A stretch of DNA of 64,000 nt from DAOQVR01 sp035341665 (GTDB lineage: Bacteria > Chloroflexota > Anaerolineae > JAAYZQ01): contig DAOQVR010000018.1 in the NCBI GenBank assembly GCA_035341665.1, forward strand, positions 16,119 through 80,118, written 5' to 3'. This document shows, piece after piece, positions 34,033 through 42,013 of the stretch (positions are counted from its first letter, which is position 1; each line of letters opens with the position of its first letter). The translations under genes and the position numbers were made by a program. The notes beneath the pieces are model-generated. The model was not told the DNA's origin, made no database searches, and saw only the letters and a list, made by a program, of their open reading frames with translations.

Positions 34033-34067
34033 AAAAGAATAGAGCCCCTCTAGTTGGCAAGGGGCTC
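34033..34067 (-). terminator. Terminator-like hairpin in the hdr operon leader (possible attenuator)
   Basis: On the minus strand GAGCCCCT (34067-34060), a 10-nt loop, then AGGGGCTC (34049-34042) and the U-rich tract TATTCTTTT (34041-34033) form an intrinsic-terminator-like structure. It lies inside the roughly 210-nt leader between the promoter (34226-34254) and the TTG start at 34011, so it can act on this operon only as an attenuator. No known riboswitch or T-box signature was recognised in the leader. Confidence 0.6.
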
Positions 34068-34225
34068 GAATGCAGTTGAGAGGGTGCGTTGGGTGATTGT
34101 GTTTGGACGGGCAGAGGCGCGCCATGGCTCATCACGATCCTGCGTGCCTGGTGGGCGCCGTTCATTGCCTCAACTCCTCCTCGAGTTGTCCCGTTCCTCG
34201 ACTCCGGACTTGCCTGGCTGAGTCC

Positions 34226-34254
34226 ATTATACGCGGATGCGCGCTGCGGCGCAA
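34226..34254 (-). promoter_or_regulatory. Promoter of the 13-gene hdr/tld/met/fch/fol operon
   Basis: On the minus strand TTGCGC (34254-34249) and a perfect TATAAT (34231-34226) are spaced by 17 nt. Transcription is predicted from about 34219, leaving a long leader. It is back to back with the tgt promoter at 34287-34316. Confidence 0.65.
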
Positions 34255-34286
34255 AAGGAGTATTGGTCTTGGAGGGTGGGACTCGC

Positions 34287-34316
34287 TTGACAGCAGGCTG
34301 GCTGCGGTGCTAGAAT
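34287..34316 (+). promoter_or_regulatory. Promoter of tgt, leaderless arrangement
   Basis: TTGACA (34287-34292) and TAGAAT (34311-34316) are spaced 18 nt apart. The -10 box ends only 6 nt before the tgt ATG at 34323. Transcription starting at the usual distance would begin on the start codon, and no Shine-Dalgarno sequence is present. Confidence 0.75.
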
Positions 34317-34322
34317 CAGGCC

Positions 34323-35450
34323 ATGGTATTCGGCTTCACACTGCTAGCGGGGGCCGCTTCGAACGGCCGTCTGGGCGTGCTGACGACTCCGCACGGCGAG
34401 ATTCAGACTCCGGCCTTTGCTCCTGTGGGAACGCAGGGAACGGTCAAGGCTCTTGATCCCCGAGACTTGCGCGAGCTTGGCGTTGAGCTGCTGCTCGGGA
34501 ACACCTATCACCTCTATCTGCGGCCTGGTGCAGAGCTGCTGGCCAGAATGGGCGGATTGCACGGCTTCATGGGATGGGACGGGCCGATTCTCACCGACTC
34601 GGGCGGCTTCCAGGTCTTTAGCTTGCAGGCGAACCGGAAGGTGGATGAAGACGGCGTCACGTTTCGGTCGCACCTTGATGGATCGCCCCACCGCTTCACT
34701 CCGGAGATGGTGATCTGGACACAGGAACAGATTGGTGCAGACATCATCATGTGTTTGGATGAGTGTGCGGATCCTCTAAACCGAGACTATAACGAGGCCG
34801 CGCTGGAGAGGACCCACGCCTGGGCTGAGAGGAGCCTGGCTGCTCAGAAACGAAGCGACCAGTGGCTTTTCGGAATCGTGCAGGGCGGGGTATTCAGCGA
34901 CCTGCGTGAGCGGAGCGCACGTTTCCTGACGGGACTCGACTTTCCAGGATATGCGATCGGAGGGCTGAGCGTCGGTGAGCCAAAGCCATTGATGCACAGA
35001 ATGCTGGAAGTAACTACTCCTCTCCTTCCGGTTGGCAAGCCGCGGTACCTGATGGGCGTGGGCGCGCCCGATGATCTGATAGAGGGGGTCACGCGGGGCA
35101 TCGACCTCTTCGACTGTGTGCTTCCAACCCGACTAGCCCGGAATGCCGCTCTCCTAACGCGGCATGGGAGGCTGAACCTGCGGAATGCCAGCTTCTCCAC
35201 AGATGCCAAGCCGGTAGAGGAGCGCTGCGACTGCTATTGCTGCCGCCGCTTTTCGCGAGCGTACCTGCGGCACCTGTTCAAAGCTGAAGAACTGCTCGGC
35301 TACCGTCTTGCCACTATCCACAATGTCCGCTTCCAGGAACGGCTGATGGAGGATATTCGCGCGGCTCTTGGCGATGGTTCCTTCGAGCAGTTCCGCTCCG
35401 AGTTTCTGGCCGGCTATTTGGGCCCGCATGGAGATGGAACCCTGACATAG
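34323..35450 (+). CDS. tgt: tRNA-guanine transglycosylase (queuosine synthesis)
   Basis: The 375-residue bacterial Tgt exchanges guanine 34 of GUN-anticodon tRNAs for preQ1. The catalytic aspartates are in DSGGFQ near residue 93 and in GIDLFDCVLPTRLARN near residue 265. The zinc site is CDCYCC with the downstream His of RAYLRHL near residues 300-325. IVQGGVF and GGLSVGE are typical substrate-binding blocks. The ATG at 34323 immediately follows the -10 box, so the mRNA is probably leaderless. uppP follows 19 nt downstream and is likely co-transcribed. Confidence 0.97.
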   Translation: MVFGFTLLAGAASNGRLGVLTTPHGEIQTPAFAPVGTQGTVKALDPRDLRELGVELLLGNTYHLYLRPGAELLARMGGLHGFMGWDGPILTDSGGFQVFSLQANRKVDEDGVTFRSHLDGSPHRFTPEMVIWTQEQIGADIIMCLDECADPLNRDYNEAALERTHAWAERSLAAQKRSDQWLFGIVQGGVFSDLRERSARFLTGLDFPGYAIGGLSVGEPKPLMHRMLEVTTPLLPVGKPRYLMGVGAPDDLIEGVTRGIDLFDCVLPTRLARNAALLTRHGRLNLRNASFSTDAKPVEERCDCYCCRRFSRAYLRHLFKAEELLGYRLATIHNVRFQERLMEDIRAALGDGSFEQFRSEFLAGYLGPHGDGTLT

Positions 35451-35469
35451 CGAAAGGTCTGCTTCGACG

Positions 35470-36279
35470 ATGGAGATGCTGAGAGCGATTCTGCTTGGTT
35501 TCATCCAGGGCGTGACTGAGTTCGTTCCGGTCTCGAGCTCTGGGCACCTGGTACTCGTGCCGTGGCTGCTTGGTTGGGAGTCTCCTGGTCTCTTGTTCGA
35601 TACCGTCGTCCACTGGGGGACTCTCATCGCAGTTGTGGCCTACTTCTGGCGGGATTGGCTGCGGTTAGCCACTGCATGGGTGCGGGGCCTGATCCGCTGG
35701 GATTGGCGGGATGCCGATGCGCGGCTGATGTGGCTGCTGATCCTTGGTTCTGTGCCGGCAGCCGTGCTGGGCTATCTGTTCGACGACTTTTTTGAGGCGC
35801 TCTTTTCAGAGCCCCTGTGGGCGAGCATCTTCCTCCTTGTCACTGCGGTCATACTGATCTTGTCAGAGCGACTGGGCAGCCGGCATCGATCTCTGAAGGA
35901 GATGCGTTGGGTTGATGCTGTAGTCATCGGACTGGCCCAAACAGCGGCAATCGCGCCAGGCATCTCGCGCTCGGGTGCTACGATTGGTGCTGGCCAGCTG
36001 CTGGGTCTTCGGCGTGAGGATGCTGCGCGCTTCAGCTTCATGCTGTCCACGCCGGTAATCCTGGGGGCCGGGGTGTTCCAGCTCGCGAACGCAGTCCAGG
36101 AAAAGTCGATCACTGCGGGCCTTCCGGGGCTGGTGGCCGGCTCTCTTGTGGCAGGGGTGGCCGGCTACCTTTCCGTGCGCTTCATGCTCAGGTACCTGCA
36201 AGGGGGCAGGCTGTACCTGTTCGCGCTCTACTGTATCTGGGTGGGCACCTCCTGCCTTGTCGTGGCGCTATTGCGCTAG
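35470..36279 (+). CDS. uppP: Undecaprenyl-diphosphatase UppP (BacA)
   Basis: The 269-residue polytopic membrane enzyme dephosphorylates undecaprenyl diphosphate to recycle the lipid carrier for cell-wall and surface-glycan synthesis. The two family signatures are present: EFVPVSSSGHL near residues 18-28 and APGISRSGATI near residues 161-171. About seven to eight hydrophobic helices are visible. The 3' end overlaps the convergent Rrf2 regulator gene by 12 nt. Confidence 0.96.
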   Translation: MEMLRAILLGFIQGVTEFVPVSSSGHLVLVPWLLGWESPGLLFDTVVHWGTLIAVVAYFWRDWLRLATAWVRGLIRWDWRDADARLMWLLILGSVPAAVLGYLFDDFFEALFSEPLWASIFLLVTAVILILSERLGSRHRSLKEMRWVDAVVIGLAQTAAIAPGISRSGATIGAGQLLGLRREDAARFSFMLSTPVILGAGVFQLANAVQEKSITAGLPGLVAGSLVAGVAGYLSVRFMLRYLQGGRLYLFALYCIWVGTSCLVVALLR

Positions 36280-36714
36280 GATCGCGTGGCTGGCCTCTGC
36301 TGCCGAAGCGCTCGCCTTATCGGCCAGGGTGTCGAACGTCGTGCTCGCAAGTCGTGCGGTCAAGGCGTGCTGTGCTTCTGCCAGGATATGATGCACCGGG
36401 CAGTTGCCATCATTCGGGCACGCCTGTGGCTGAATCAGACACCTATTGAGGCGTACTGGTCCTTCGAGAGCTTCGATTACCTGCAGCAGGTTGATCTGCG
36501 AAGGGGGTCGGGCCAAGGCAACGCCTCCTCCTGCCCCACGGTGGGTGGTGACCAAGCCGGCGAGCGAAAGCTGAGCGATGATCTTGGCCAAAAACGGGCT
36601 TGGTATCCTTTGTCTGCGAGCGATTTCTTGTGTAGCAGATCTTGTACCTGCGGCTGACGCTGCGAGGTCGAGTACTACTCGGATTCCGTAATCGGTACGT
36701 CTGCTTATCTCCAT
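36268..36714 (-). CDS. Rrf2/IscR-family transcriptional regulator
   Basis: The 148-residue winged-helix regulator starts MEISRRTDYGIRVVLDLA, a typical Rrf2 N-terminus. The recognition-helix region is ATQEIARRQRIPSPFLAKII and the wing has RGAGGGVALARP. Three cysteines spaced C-x6-C-x5-C (CLIQPQACPNDGNC, residues about 93-106) match the [2Fe-2S]-binding region of IscR-like members, so it may sense Fe-S status, redox or NO. It stands alone with its own promoter. In an organism this rich in Fe-S enzymes it could regulate Fe-S or redox genes; the targets are unknown. Confidence 0.93.
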   Translation of the reverse strand: MEISRRTDYGIRVVLDLAASAAGTRSATQEIARRQRIPSPFLAKIIAQLSLAGLVTTHRGAGGGVALARPPSQINLLQVIEALEGPVRLNRCLIQPQACPNDGNCPVHHILAEAQHALTARLASTTFDTLADKASASAAEASHAILAQ

Positions 36715-36777
36715 CGTGGCAGACCCCTTCGCTGTCTGCGGCAGGAAGACGGGCTTTCTCCTGCGAGCAATTGATGC

Positions 36778-36805
36778 ATTCTACTCACAATCCGAGTGGT
36801 GTCAA
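36778..36805 (-). promoter_or_regulatory. Promoter of the Rrf2 regulator gene
   Basis: On the minus strand TTGACA (36805-36800) and TAGAAT (36783-36778) are spaced by 16 nt, with a 5' leader of about 55-60 nt. Rrf2 regulators are often autoregulated, but no clear palindromic operator was identified around the boxes. Confidence 0.65.
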
Positions 36806-36883
36806 GTCGGTCGTGCTGGGAGCGGCGGTGAGCCACAGCAGCTCCTGTGGCCTCTGAGGTAGTGACAAGGGTAGGGTGAGTCT

Positions 36884-37681
36884 TTGATTGGCATGCCTCT
36901 GCTTCACCTACTGGTCACCCAGTCCACCAATGATCTTGCCAAGCACTTGTCCAAGGAGGGCTGCAGGGAGGGAACATGCGTGCTTTCCGAGTACCAGATA
37001 GCGGGCAAGGGCAGGCTTGGACGCAGATGGGAGGCTCCCGCCGGAGGCGGCCTCCTGATGTCGATCGTGTTCCGGCCGAAGTTGGCGCTGCCCGAGATTC
37101 ACCAACTGACGATGCTGTCCGGGCTAGCTATCGTGGACGCCGTGCGAGAGGAGACGGGACTGTCGGCGAGGCTGAAGTGGCCGAACGATGTGCTCTGCCG
37201 AGGAGCCAAGCTGGGTGGCATTCTGGCGGAGAGCGCCCTGGTGGGAGACGCGGTCGAGCACTGCGTGGTCGGCATCGGTCTGAATGTCAACGCGGCTCCA
37301 AGCCTACCAGACGGCCTTTCGATGCATCGGGTCACGAGCTTGTCAGAGCACGTGGGCGGCGCTGTTGATCGGATGTCGCTGCTGCGGCGACTGCTGGAGG
37401 CGCTCGACCGCCGCTACGCTTCGCTTCGGGCTGGCCAATCACCGTATGCCGAGTGGGCGAGTGCGATTGCCGTGGAGGGTGCGAATGTCCTTATTGTGGG
37501 AGGGCAAGACCGATGGCGCGGCACTGCGGTTGGGCTTGACCCAGACGGCGCGATGCTCGTGCGACTGCCAGATGGTCGCATCGAGCGTGTGACGTCGGAC
37601 GACGTCGTGCTCCAGGAAGAGCCCGGTTGGCGCGGGGCGCCGACGTCTGATACAATGAGCGGAGCGAGTAGCCTAGCATAG
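36884..37681 (+). CDS. birA: Biotin-[acetyl-CoA-carboxylase] ligase, catalytic-only BirA
   Basis: The 265-residue monofunctional biotin protein ligase attaches biotin to carboxylase carrier domains through biotinyl-AMP. The biotin-binding block GKGRLGRRWEAPAGGGLLMS is near residues 43-62. KWPNDVLCRGAKLGGIL and VVGIGLNVN are also present. The N-terminal DNA-binding domain of E. coli BirA is absent, so it is not a repressor. The TTG at 36884 is preceded by AGGGTG; an ATG 9 nt downstream is an alternative. The C-terminal domain is complete. Confidence 0.94.
   Translation: MIGMPLLHLLVTQSTNDLAKHLSKEGCREGTCVLSEYQIAGKGRLGRRWEAPAGGGLLMSIVFRPKLALPEIHQLTMLSGLAIVDAVREETGLSARLKWPNDVLCRGAKLGGILAESALVGDAVEHCVVGIGLNVNAAPSLPDGLSMHRVTSLSEHVGGAVDRMSLLRRLLEALDRRYASLRAGQSPYAEWASAIAVEGANVLIVGGQDRWRGTAVGLDPDGAMLVRLPDGRIERVTSDDVVLQEEPGWRGAPTSDTMSGASSLA
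37627..37656 (+). promoter_or_regulatory. Possible promoter inside the birA 3' end
   Basis: TTGGCG (37627-37632) and TACAAT (37651-37656) are spaced by 18 nt and lie within the last codons of birA, about 60 nt before the GTG start of the next gene. The -35 match is weak. Confidence 0.4.
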
Positions 37682-37717
37682 GAAGGGACCAGGAACTCCT
37701 GGCACGGTGCGTGCTTC

Positions 37718-38254
37718 GTGAGACTGTGGAAGAGGAACCCTCTTGGGCGGAGAGCGACGCTCTGGATTGCGGCGTGGCTCGCAATCGCCTGTTTGGCATC
37801 CATCTCGTGGCGCTCCGCCTCCGAGGCCGAAAGCGGGCTGTTCCAGTCAGACCTGCCGACGCCCTCCGAGTGGCCGACGGCAACCGTCGCGTCTGAGATC
37901 CCCCCGTCCGCTACGCCATTGCCGGTCCCGTCCGCAACTGCGGAAGTAACCGCCACGATCTCACCCGCTGCCGAACCGACGCTGAGCACGGAGCCCTCCG
38001 CGACGATGACGACTCCTCCGACCGAGACACCCGAGGCAGTGCCTGAGGCGACGTCTGCGCCTGCGCCGGACGAATCCTCGAGGTATCCGGAACAGAAGGC
38101 AGACCTCGAGTTTCGTTGGCGCGCCCTCGCCGACGCCCTCGTGCTTGGTGTTTCGTATGCCTGGCTTGTTTGCGGGATCCTACTGCTTGTTCTTCTGGTT
38201 GCGCTGCTGCTGTGGGCATTGGTGCGAAGGCGGCGTCCTGCGCCAGGCCGCTAA
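37718..38254 (+). CDS. Small membrane protein with Thr/Pro/Ala-rich extracytoplasmic linker
   Basis: The 178-residue protein has an N-terminal signal-anchor (residues about 13-32). A low-complexity region rich in Thr, Pro, Ser and Ala spans about 45-125. A strong C-terminal transmembrane helix (about 148-170) is followed by a basic tail (RRRRPAPGR). The layout suggests a surface-exposed or wall-spanning spacer, possibly O-glycosylated, tethered by the C-terminal helix. No enzymatic domain is seen. The GTG start at 37718 lacks a clear ribosome-binding site and is uncertain. It precedes a GT39-like membrane protein, which fits a glycosylation theme. Confidence 0.65.
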   Translation: MRLWKRNPLGRRATLWIAAWLAIACLASISWRSASEAESGLFQSDLPTPSEWPTATVASEIPPSATPLPVPSATAEVTATISPAAEPTLSTEPSATMTTPPTETPEAVPEATSAPAPDESSRYPEQKADLEFRWRALADALVLGVSYAWLVCGILLLVLLVALLLWALVRRRRPAPGR

Positions 38255-38379
38255 AGAGGCGCTGGTGGCAGTCGGCACAGAGCGGAGGCGAAGGCTCGTC
38301 TTGCCACGGTGAGTCGCATCGGCTGCAACCGATTGGATGCTGCAGCGAGAGGGGAGGTGATCACCGCAGCGGATGGACT

Positions 38380-39858
38380 GTGCTGCTGGTCACGGGGCTC
38401 GCATTTCTTCTGCGCGTCCAAGGGCTAGCCTACCAAAGCCTTTGGCGGGACGAAGTGGACTCGCTCCGCTTCGCGGCACAGCCTCTGTCTGAGCTCCTGC
38501 GCGGCTTCACGGCGCCAGGGCACAATGGCCCACTCTACTACCTCCTGCTCCGTCCCTGGCTGGCGGCTGCCGGCGACAGCGAGTTCTCCCTTCGGTTTAT
38601 CTCTCTGCTTGCCGGTGTTGTGGCGGTACCGATGGTGTACCGGCTCGGCCAGGGCTTGGTGCGGGGATCAGGTAGTGCCCCCGCCGTGGCGTCCCTGCTG
38701 GTCGCTGTGTCGCCATACCTGGTGTGGTACAGCCAGGAAGGCAGGATGTACGCAGCCGCGGTCGTTCTCGTCCTTGGCTCGCTGGCTTGCTTGTTTAGCG
38801 CAGCCCAGAGCGGTGGCTGGCGACCTTGGTTTGGTTATGTGGCGCTGACGGCGGCTGCATTCTACACCCACATCCTGACAGCGCTCATGATTCCGGTTCA
38901 TCTGACGGTCATCGCACTCCTCCCATGGCCCCGCGCGCCGAAGACGGCAGTGCGGCACGCAGCCGCGCTTGTTGCGCTGGCCATCCTCTACATTCCGCTG
39001 GCGATGTGGCAGTTGCCGAGGCTGCTTGACCCGGGTGCCACAGGCTTTGCGTTCGTACCCCTACCTCAGATGCTTGCCTCTATGGCATCGACTTATGTTG
39101 GTGGCGTTGCGCCAAGCGGAGTTCTTCTGAGCGAGCTCGGCTTGCTGGCGCTGATCGGCGCCGCCCTTGTCTTCCCGAGGCGCGACCGGCTGCGCGTTTC
39201 TTTCGCACTTGCTGCATGGGTGTCGCTGCCGGTGGTGGGCTTGTTCCTGCTGACCCTCAGGCAGCCCATGTATGCGGCACGCTATCTGGTTTTTGTTCTT
39301 CCAGGGCTCTTGCTGCTAGCAGGCTCTGGCTGGCGAGCCCTTGCGCTGCGCCTTCCCACGCTGTCCATCGTGCTGGTTGTGCTGTTGGCGGTATCGGGCC
39401 TCGTGGGCGTGGGCAGGCAAGCGGCCATTCCCGTGAAGGCCGATCTGCGCTCAGCTTCCCGTTATGTGTCGTCGAATATGGAGGGTGGTGACCGGGTGCT
39501 CTTTCAGATCCCCTACACGAGTCACGGCTTCGAGTACTACCTTAGGCGAGCTGAAGCCGCCGAGCCGAACCTGCCGTCGAGAGGTGCGGCGATGCTCTAT
39601 TTCCCCCTGGCGCATGGGGGAGTCGAGCCCTCATGGCGGATCGACGGGCCTTTTACGAACCAAGGCGTGTCTGAGTCTGAGGTCGATTCGCTGATGGTGC
39701 AGCGCTTGGGAGACGCCCGTGTTGTCTGGTTTGTGGCCTCAGAGGTCGAGCTCTGGGACGAACGTCTGCTCGTTCAAGGGTGGCTATTCCGGCATGCCAG
39801 GATCACCGTGCGTGCGGAATTCGCGGGAGTGAGTGTATATCGGTGTGAGTTGCCCTGA
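38380..39858 (+). CDS. GT39-like polytopic membrane glycosyltransferase
   Basis: About 492 residues from the proposed GTG 38380. The open frame extends upstream, but that part overlaps the previous gene and encodes nothing like the family. The N-terminal helix is followed by SLWRDEVDSLRFA, with the acidic residues typical of the first extracytoplasmic loop of GT-C enzymes. GHNGPLYYLLLRPWL and YSQEGRMYA are also characteristic of dolichyl/undecaprenyl-phosphate-sugar mannosyltransferase relatives. About ten hydrophobic helices lie between residues 1 and 350, with a soluble C-terminal domain. It probably transfers a sugar from a polyprenyl-phosphate donor to a surface glycan or protein. The start is uncertain. 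Confidence 0.8.
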   Translation: MLLVTGLAFLLRVQGLAYQSLWRDEVDSLRFAAQPLSELLRGFTAPGHNGPLYYLLLRPWLAAAGDSEFSLRFISLLAGVVAVPMVYRLGQGLVRGSGSAPAVASLLVAVSPYLVWYSQEGRMYAAAVVLVLGSLACLFSAAQSGGWRPWFGYVALTAAAFYTHILTALMIPVHLTVIALLPWPRAPKTAVRHAAALVALAILYIPLAMWQLPRLLDPGATGFAFVPLPQMLASMASTYVGGVAPSGVLLSELGLLALIGAALVFPRRDRLRVSFALAAWVSLPVVGLFLLTLRQPMYAARYLVFVLPGLLLLAGSGWRALALRLPTLSIVLVVLLAVSGLVGVGRQAAIPVKADLRSASRYVSSNMEGGDRVLFQIPYTSHGFEYYLRRAEAAEPNLPSRGAAMLYFPLAHGGVEPSWRIDGPFTNQGVSESEVDSLMVQRLGDARVVWFVASEVELWDERLLVQGWLFRHARITVRAEFAGVSVYRCELP

Positions 39859-39896
39859 GCCCCTGACGGTTTGCGCTCACTGCTCCTGGCGGTGGC

Positions 39897-39925
39897 TTGA
39901 CAGCCGGTGCTCTTTCTGATAGTAT
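39897..39925 (+). promoter_or_regulatory. Promoter of the SurA-like lipoprotein gene, leaderless arrangement
   Basis: Perfect TTGACA (39897-39902) and TAGTAT (39920-39925) are spaced by 17 nt. An in-frame ATG at 39924 overlaps the -10 box and cannot be transcribed from it. The next in-frame start, GTG 39933, lies exactly where transcription should begin. Confidence 0.7.
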
Positions 39926-39932
39926 GCGGCGC

Positions 39933-40637
39933 GTGCTAGCAGCAGAAGTGAGCCGACTGCACCGGCGGGCCCGTCGTTGGCGTGCCGCAGGGTTGCTTGG
40001 CGCCATGGCGATTCTGGTCACCGGCTGTGCGCGGTCGTGGCGGGAGCGGGGGCTGGAGAGGGCCACCGCCATGCCGACGGACACTGCCGCGGTCGCATCT
40101 TCGCCTGAGGCATCACCCTCAGTACCGAGGGCAACAGCTACGCCTGCCCTGGTAGCGCGGGTCAACGGACAGCCAATACTCCTCTCGGAGTTCTACGGGA
40201 GGCTCGAGGAGCTGCGAGTAGAGCAGGCAGACCAGGCGATACCCACCGCACCAGTAGGGCCTGAGGAGGCCTCGAGCGAGGCAGGGCAGCAGGTGCTCAA
40301 TGAGCTGATCGACCTGCTTCTGGTGCGGCAGGCGGCGGCAGAGATGGGCATCATGCCCAGCGGTCTGGAGGTCGATGCGCAGGTCGAGGCGGCTATCGTG
40401 ACCGGTGGCGGTGAGTCGGCGTTTGATGAGTGGCTGCGGGCAACCGGCCAAACAGAGCAGCAGTACTGGCTTTCTGTCCGGGACTCGCTTGCTCTTCAGC
40501 GGCTTGTGCTTGAGGTGACCGGGGACAGCGGCGCCGGTGTGCCCGAGCATGCGCATGCGGCACGGGCCGCGGCGTTTGCAGAGTGGCTATCGGAGCGGCG
40601 GGAAAGTGCGAATGTGGAGCTGTGGGTAAGACAGTGA
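39933..40637 (+). CDS. Lipoprotein with SurA-like N-terminal domain
   Basis: About 234 residues from GTG 39933, a start set by the promoter geometry. A lipobox LVTGC follows a basic, hydrophobic signal, so the mature protein is predicted to be lipid-anchored outside the membrane. A Ser/Pro/Thr linker is followed by ARVNGQPILLSEFYGRLEEL, typical of the SurA/PrsA N-terminal chaperone domain, and a helical region to the C-terminus. No PPIase (parvulin) domain is present, so it may act as a chaperone only. The next gene begins 20 nt downstream. Confidence 0.75.
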   Translation: MLAAEVSRLHRRARRWRAAGLLGAMAILVTGCARSWRERGLERATAMPTDTAAVASSPEASPSVPRATATPALVARVNGQPILLSEFYGRLEELRVEQADQAIPTAPVGPEEASSEAGQQVLNELIDLLLVRQAAAEMGIMPSGLEVDAQVEAAIVTGGGESAFDEWLRATGQTEQQYWLSVRDSLALQRLVLEVTGDSGAGVPEHAHAARAAAFAEWLSERRESANVELWVRQ

Positions 40638-40657
40638 ACATAACGACTGAGGGTGGA

Positions 40658-41980
40658 ATGCGAACGCGGCGTAGGGGATCAACGATTCTTGCGGGGGTGG
40701 CGGTTGTTGCAGTGCTCTTGGCTGTGATCGCGACCATTGCCTTCTTGGCCCTGCGCCGGGATCAGAAGGCTTCAACTGGGTGGCAAGACCCCCTTTCTCT
40801 GGTCGTGTCCGAAGAGGTAGTCCCAGGGCTCGCACTCTATCCGCTCGCCGGCGCAGCCGAGGTCGAGACAATTGATGCCGGCATCGACAACGGCGAACTG
40901 GCAAGTGCATACGCATCGCTGGTCTATGCCCAAGAGCTGTCTGACACGCAGAGGATAGGGCGGTTGACCGCGCTGGCAGCAAAGCTCACGGAGGAGGACC
41001 CTGCTGTGGCGTCCAACGCCCTGCAACAGGCTGCGGACGTGGCTCTCCTGAGCCCGGATCTAAACGACCCGCAGCGCGCCGATGCTCTGTGGCGGGTGGC
41101 TCGGGGATGGGGAGCAATGGAGCAGACCGGAAGGGCGCTGCAGGCACTCGAGCAGGCCCAGTTGCTCGCGACGGACAGTCCCTATCTGCAGGCCGCCCAG
41201 CGCCGTTGGATTCTAGCCCAGCTCGAGGAGGCCTATCGCAGCCTAGGTGCAGACACGCGCGCGGAGTCAGTCAGGAGCTTGGTGGTGGAACTGGACCAGG
41301 GGTCTGGCGGCCGTCCTGACCAGAACCGGACGGAGGCAGCGGATTTGCCGCGAAACGGCCAATCGCTATCGTCACCGGAGGTAGGGGCACTCGAAGAGGC
41401 TCGGCGGCAGGCTGCCTATGCGGTAATCGAGTCGCTGTCCCAGGGAGGAGAGCCGCCGCTTGACTTGATCGCAGGCCTAGAGAATGCGCTTAGGGCCGAG
41501 GATGCGGCGAAGCTCAGTCTCTACAATCAGGAGCTTGCGGCGACCACACAAGCAGGCCGCCGATCTGAGATCCACCATCAGCTGGTTCACTGGTTGCTGC
41601 TCAAATGCCGCGTCGCCCAGAAGGCCTTCGGCCTCTCCATTGTTCCAGAGTGGGAGAGCCGGCTGAATGACCTGATAGCGGAGCTGAGCAAGGCCCAAGA
41701 GGACCTCGCCTTCGACTACGAGGATTGGTCGGCATCGCTCCCTTACGCCGACCAGATCGCGCCGAGCAGCTATGCCGCACTTCGGTCTACTGTGTTGGCG
41801 GGTAGGCTTGGAGTGTATCCGAACTATCCGGCCGAACAGCTCGTAGAGAAGCTGAGCGGTGCTGTAGACCGGCTTCTAGGCAGCGGCCTGGCGGGGGACC
41901 TCTACGTGGGCACTCGCGAGGAGGATGGGGAGGTCCAGTTCTTTCTGACGAGGAGCGGTGATCGAGGGTTGGCTCCCTAG
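40658..41980 (+). CDS. Membrane-anchored helical (TPR-like) protein of unknown function
   Basis: The 440-residue protein has a single N-terminal transmembrane helix (residues about 9-33). The extracytoplasmic body is rich in Ala, Glu, Gln and Leu and predicted helical, with TPR-like spacing around ALWRVARGWGAMEQTGRALQ. The ATG at 40658 is preceded by GAGGGTGG; a GTG at 40634 would overlap the previous stop. No catalytic motif is recognised. It follows the SurA-like lipoprotein and precedes cooC by 33 nt on the same strand, but a functional link to CODH maturation is not evident. Confidence 0.7.
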   Translation: MRTRRRGSTILAGVAVVAVLLAVIATIAFLALRRDQKASTGWQDPLSLVVSEEVVPGLALYPLAGAAEVETIDAGIDNGELASAYASLVYAQELSDTQRIGRLTALAAKLTEEDPAVASNALQQAADVALLSPDLNDPQRADALWRVARGWGAMEQTGRALQALEQAQLLATDSPYLQAAQRRWILAQLEEAYRSLGADTRAESVRSLVVELDQGSGGRPDQNRTEAADLPRNGQSLSSPEVGALEEARRQAAYAVIESLSQGGEPPLDLIAGLENALRAEDAAKLSLYNQELAATTQAGRRSEIHHQLVHWLLLKCRVAQKAFGLSIVPEWESRLNDLIAELSKAQEDLAFDYEDWSASLPYADQIAPSSYAALRSTVLAGRLGVYPNYPAEQLVEKLSGAVDRLLGSGLAGDLYVGTREEDGEVQFFLTRSGDRGLAP

Positions 41981-42013
41981 GATAGGCGAGGGTCGGGCGA
42001 GAAGGGAATTCTG

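Noticed and set aside
38116..38379. Upstream extension of the GT39-like gene to 38116
   Set aside because: It overlaps the 37718-38254 gene and encodes Cys/Arg-rich sequence unlike the family; the hydrophobic domain begins at GTG 38380.
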